The notes beneath the pieces were generated by a model, which was given only the letters and a program-made list of their open reading frames with translations, was not told the origin of the DNA and made no database searches. Made by a program: the position numbers and the translations under genes. A stretch of 64,000 nucleotides of DNA from Streptomyces sp. LHD-70 (GTDB lineage: Bacteria > Actinomycetota > Actinomycetes > Streptomycetales > Streptomycetaceae), in contig NZ_JAVIFW010000012.1 of the NCBI RefSeq assembly GCF_031157275.1, positions 1-64,000 on the forward strand, given 5' to 3'. Positions 62,935-64,000 of this stretch are shown piece after piece (positions within the stretch are counted from its first letter, which is position 1; each line of letters starts with the position of its first letter).

Positions 62935-64000
62935 TCAGGCGGGGCGCAACTCCAGCACCCCGACGTCCTGTTGCTCACCGGCGCGCACCCGTACGAGCCG
63001 GGCATGCCCGCCCCCTGTGTGCGTCAGGAGCGTGTGGACCACGGAAGCGGCGACACCGAAGTCGGCCCAGGCGGGACGCCGTGCCCAACGAGCCTGCAGA
63101 GAGCCGGAGTTGGTCGAGGCGGCCAGGCACCCATGGCCGGGTTCCTCGTACGCAAGCAGGTCGTGGTGCGGGAATCGTGCCGCGTACGTCCGGGCGTCCG
63201 GGCGCCGGTCGAGCGGTACGAGGAGTACGTCGGCGGTGCGGGGCAGGCGCTGGTCGGGGTCGTCGACGTCCGCGGCGAGGTGGGCGGACGTGAGGTGGGC
63301 GCTCTGGGTGCGCTGGTGGGCGGCGGGGTAGCGGCGCAGGGTGAGTTCCGCGGCGCCCTCCGACAGGTGCACGTCCGCGGTCACGTACTGGGCGGGCAGG
63401 TGGGGGAGTGCGCGGCGTGCGGGCGGGCCCGGAGGTACGGGGACCGCGCGCGTGATGGCGGGCTGTTCCGGTTCGGGGAGGTCGAGCCAGGAGTAGAACA
63501 ACGTACGCAGGAGCCCGGCGGCCTCGCCCGGCCGTGAGGTGATGGGGTCGTACGTCGGGACCTGAGCCTGCGCTTCTGCTTCGGCGAGCTGTCGGGCGAG
63601 TGGGGTGCCGCGGCGGAGGCGGGGGAGTTGTTCGCCCAGGTGGTGCATCGGGGAATCCGGTGCGACGGTCGCGCTGTCGAATGCGCCCAGGACGCAGGGA
63701 ATTCCGAGGGTCTGCCCGTACAGAGTCACCGAACCGTGGTCGCCTATCAGGAAGTCGGCGGCGCACAGTGCTGCTTTCCAGGTCTCCGTCTCGGGTGCGG
63801 GCAGGAGCAGTCCGGAATCCAGCATCGGGGCCAGCCAGTGGTGCCATTGCCAGGGGCTGTGGGCGTAATAGGCGCCGGGATGGGCTGTGACGAGTACGCG
63901 GAATTCGTCGGTGGGGAGTTCGGCGATGGCCCGGAGGATCACGTCGCGCGACGGCGAGCCGAGTATGGAGCCGGGCCCCCACGTGGAGGAGACGACGACG
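62935..64000 (-). CDS. glycosyl/glycerophosphotransferase-like protein, start outside the window
   Basis: 355 codons to the right edge with no start required inside. The stretch STWGPGSILGSPSRD near the edge, the AHPGAYYAHSPWQWHHWL helix and ADFLIGDHGSVTLYG recall the CDP-glycerol glycerophosphotransferase/GT-B pattern (in that family, a DxSS-type motif occupies the last place). The rest matches no family I can name. Convergent with the STAND-like gene. Function not assigned with confidence. Confidence 0.6.
   Translation of the reverse strand, partial: VVVSSTWGPGSILGSPSRDVILRAIAELPTDEFRVLVTAHPGAYYAHSPWQWHHWLAPMLDSGLLLPAPETETWKAALCAADFLIGDHGSVTLYGQTLGIPCVLGAFDSATVAPDSPMHHLGEQLPRLRRGTPLARQLAEAEAQAQVPTYDPITSRPGEAAGLLRTLFYSWLDLPEPEQPAITRAVPVPPGPPARRALPHLPAQYVTADVHLSEGAAELTLRRYPAAHQRTQSAHLTSAHLAADVDDPDQRLPRTADVLLVPLDRRPDARTYAARFPHHDLLAYEEPGHGCLAASTNSGSLQARWARRPAWADFGVAASVVHTLLTHTGGGHARLVRVRAGEQQDVGVLELRPA

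Overview
The window is high-GC actinomycete chromosome, almost certainly Streptomyces. The evidence is GC-rich third codon positions, GTG starts behind GGAGG-type ribosome sites, ATGA start/stop overlaps, a WhiJ-type XRE/DUF397/ATPase locus, and many copies of the GC-rich dispersed intergenic repeat typical of the genus. No rRNA, tRNA, CRISPR array, phage or transposase gene was recognised.

Layout. 1-1.4 kb: an SDR gene whose homology stops at base ~130, and a TPR gene behind a paired palindromic operator. 1.8-10.9 kb: xanthine dehydrogenase island: PucR regulator, three XDH subunits (FAD, 2Fe-2S, Mo), an AzgA-type purine permease and the XdhC maturation factor; two leaders here are built of short tandem repeats. 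10.9-20.5 kb: DoxX/LysR pair, universal stress protein, a lipoprotein with a NucA/NucB-type nuclease end, a DUF6461-like gene, the WhiJ-type locus, a peptidoglycan-binding membrane protein and a polar amino acid ABC transporter. 20.7-26.1 kb: two acyl-CoA synthetases around a UPF0261 protein, and a zinc-ribbon protein with a degenerate Mrr-like end. 26.3-33.0 kb: glyoxylate salvage (gcl, glxR, hyi) plus catalase. 33.1-44.2 kb: a complete minus-strand mce lipid-import operon (ATPase, two YrbE, six Mce, two Mas). 44.6-46.4 kb: an ECF sigma factor with a membrane-anchored tail, then a small thiamine-binding-like protein and a helix-turn-helix protein. 46.5-53.1 kb: urate catabolism (uraD, uraH, urate oxidase), two NCS2 permeases and an 8-oxoguanine/guanine-type deaminase. 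53.4-59.0 kb: a sugar ABC operon with a DeoR/LacI hybrid regulator and a hydroxyacid dehydrogenase. 59.0-64.0 kb: a lipoprotein, a polysaccharide lyase, a STAND-like TPR protein with degenerate nucleotide-binding motifs, and a gene running off the right edge.

How it fits. Xanthine dehydrogenase converts hypoxanthine/xanthine to urate; urate oxidase, HIU hydrolase and OHCU decarboxylase give allantoin; allantoinase and allantoicase are not in the window; glyoxylate is recovered by Gcl, Hyi and GlxR as glycerate. Pairs of TTCC-N7-GGAA-like elements spaced exactly 21 bp centre to centre occur before gcl, before hyi and before the TPR/SDR pair, and look like sites of one dimeric repressor (an AllR/IclR-type regulator is the obvious candidate). 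The mce operon and sigma gene sit inside this purine island and have no evident metabolic link to it.

The most unusual local structures are a 38-bp tandem triplication that multiplies the start region of mceF, a 100-codon repeat-built reading frame coupled to the purine permease, a katA promoter whose spacer is a perfect palindrome, a long paired-stem region downstream of katA, and a six-run G-quadruplex candidate at 62.9 kb.
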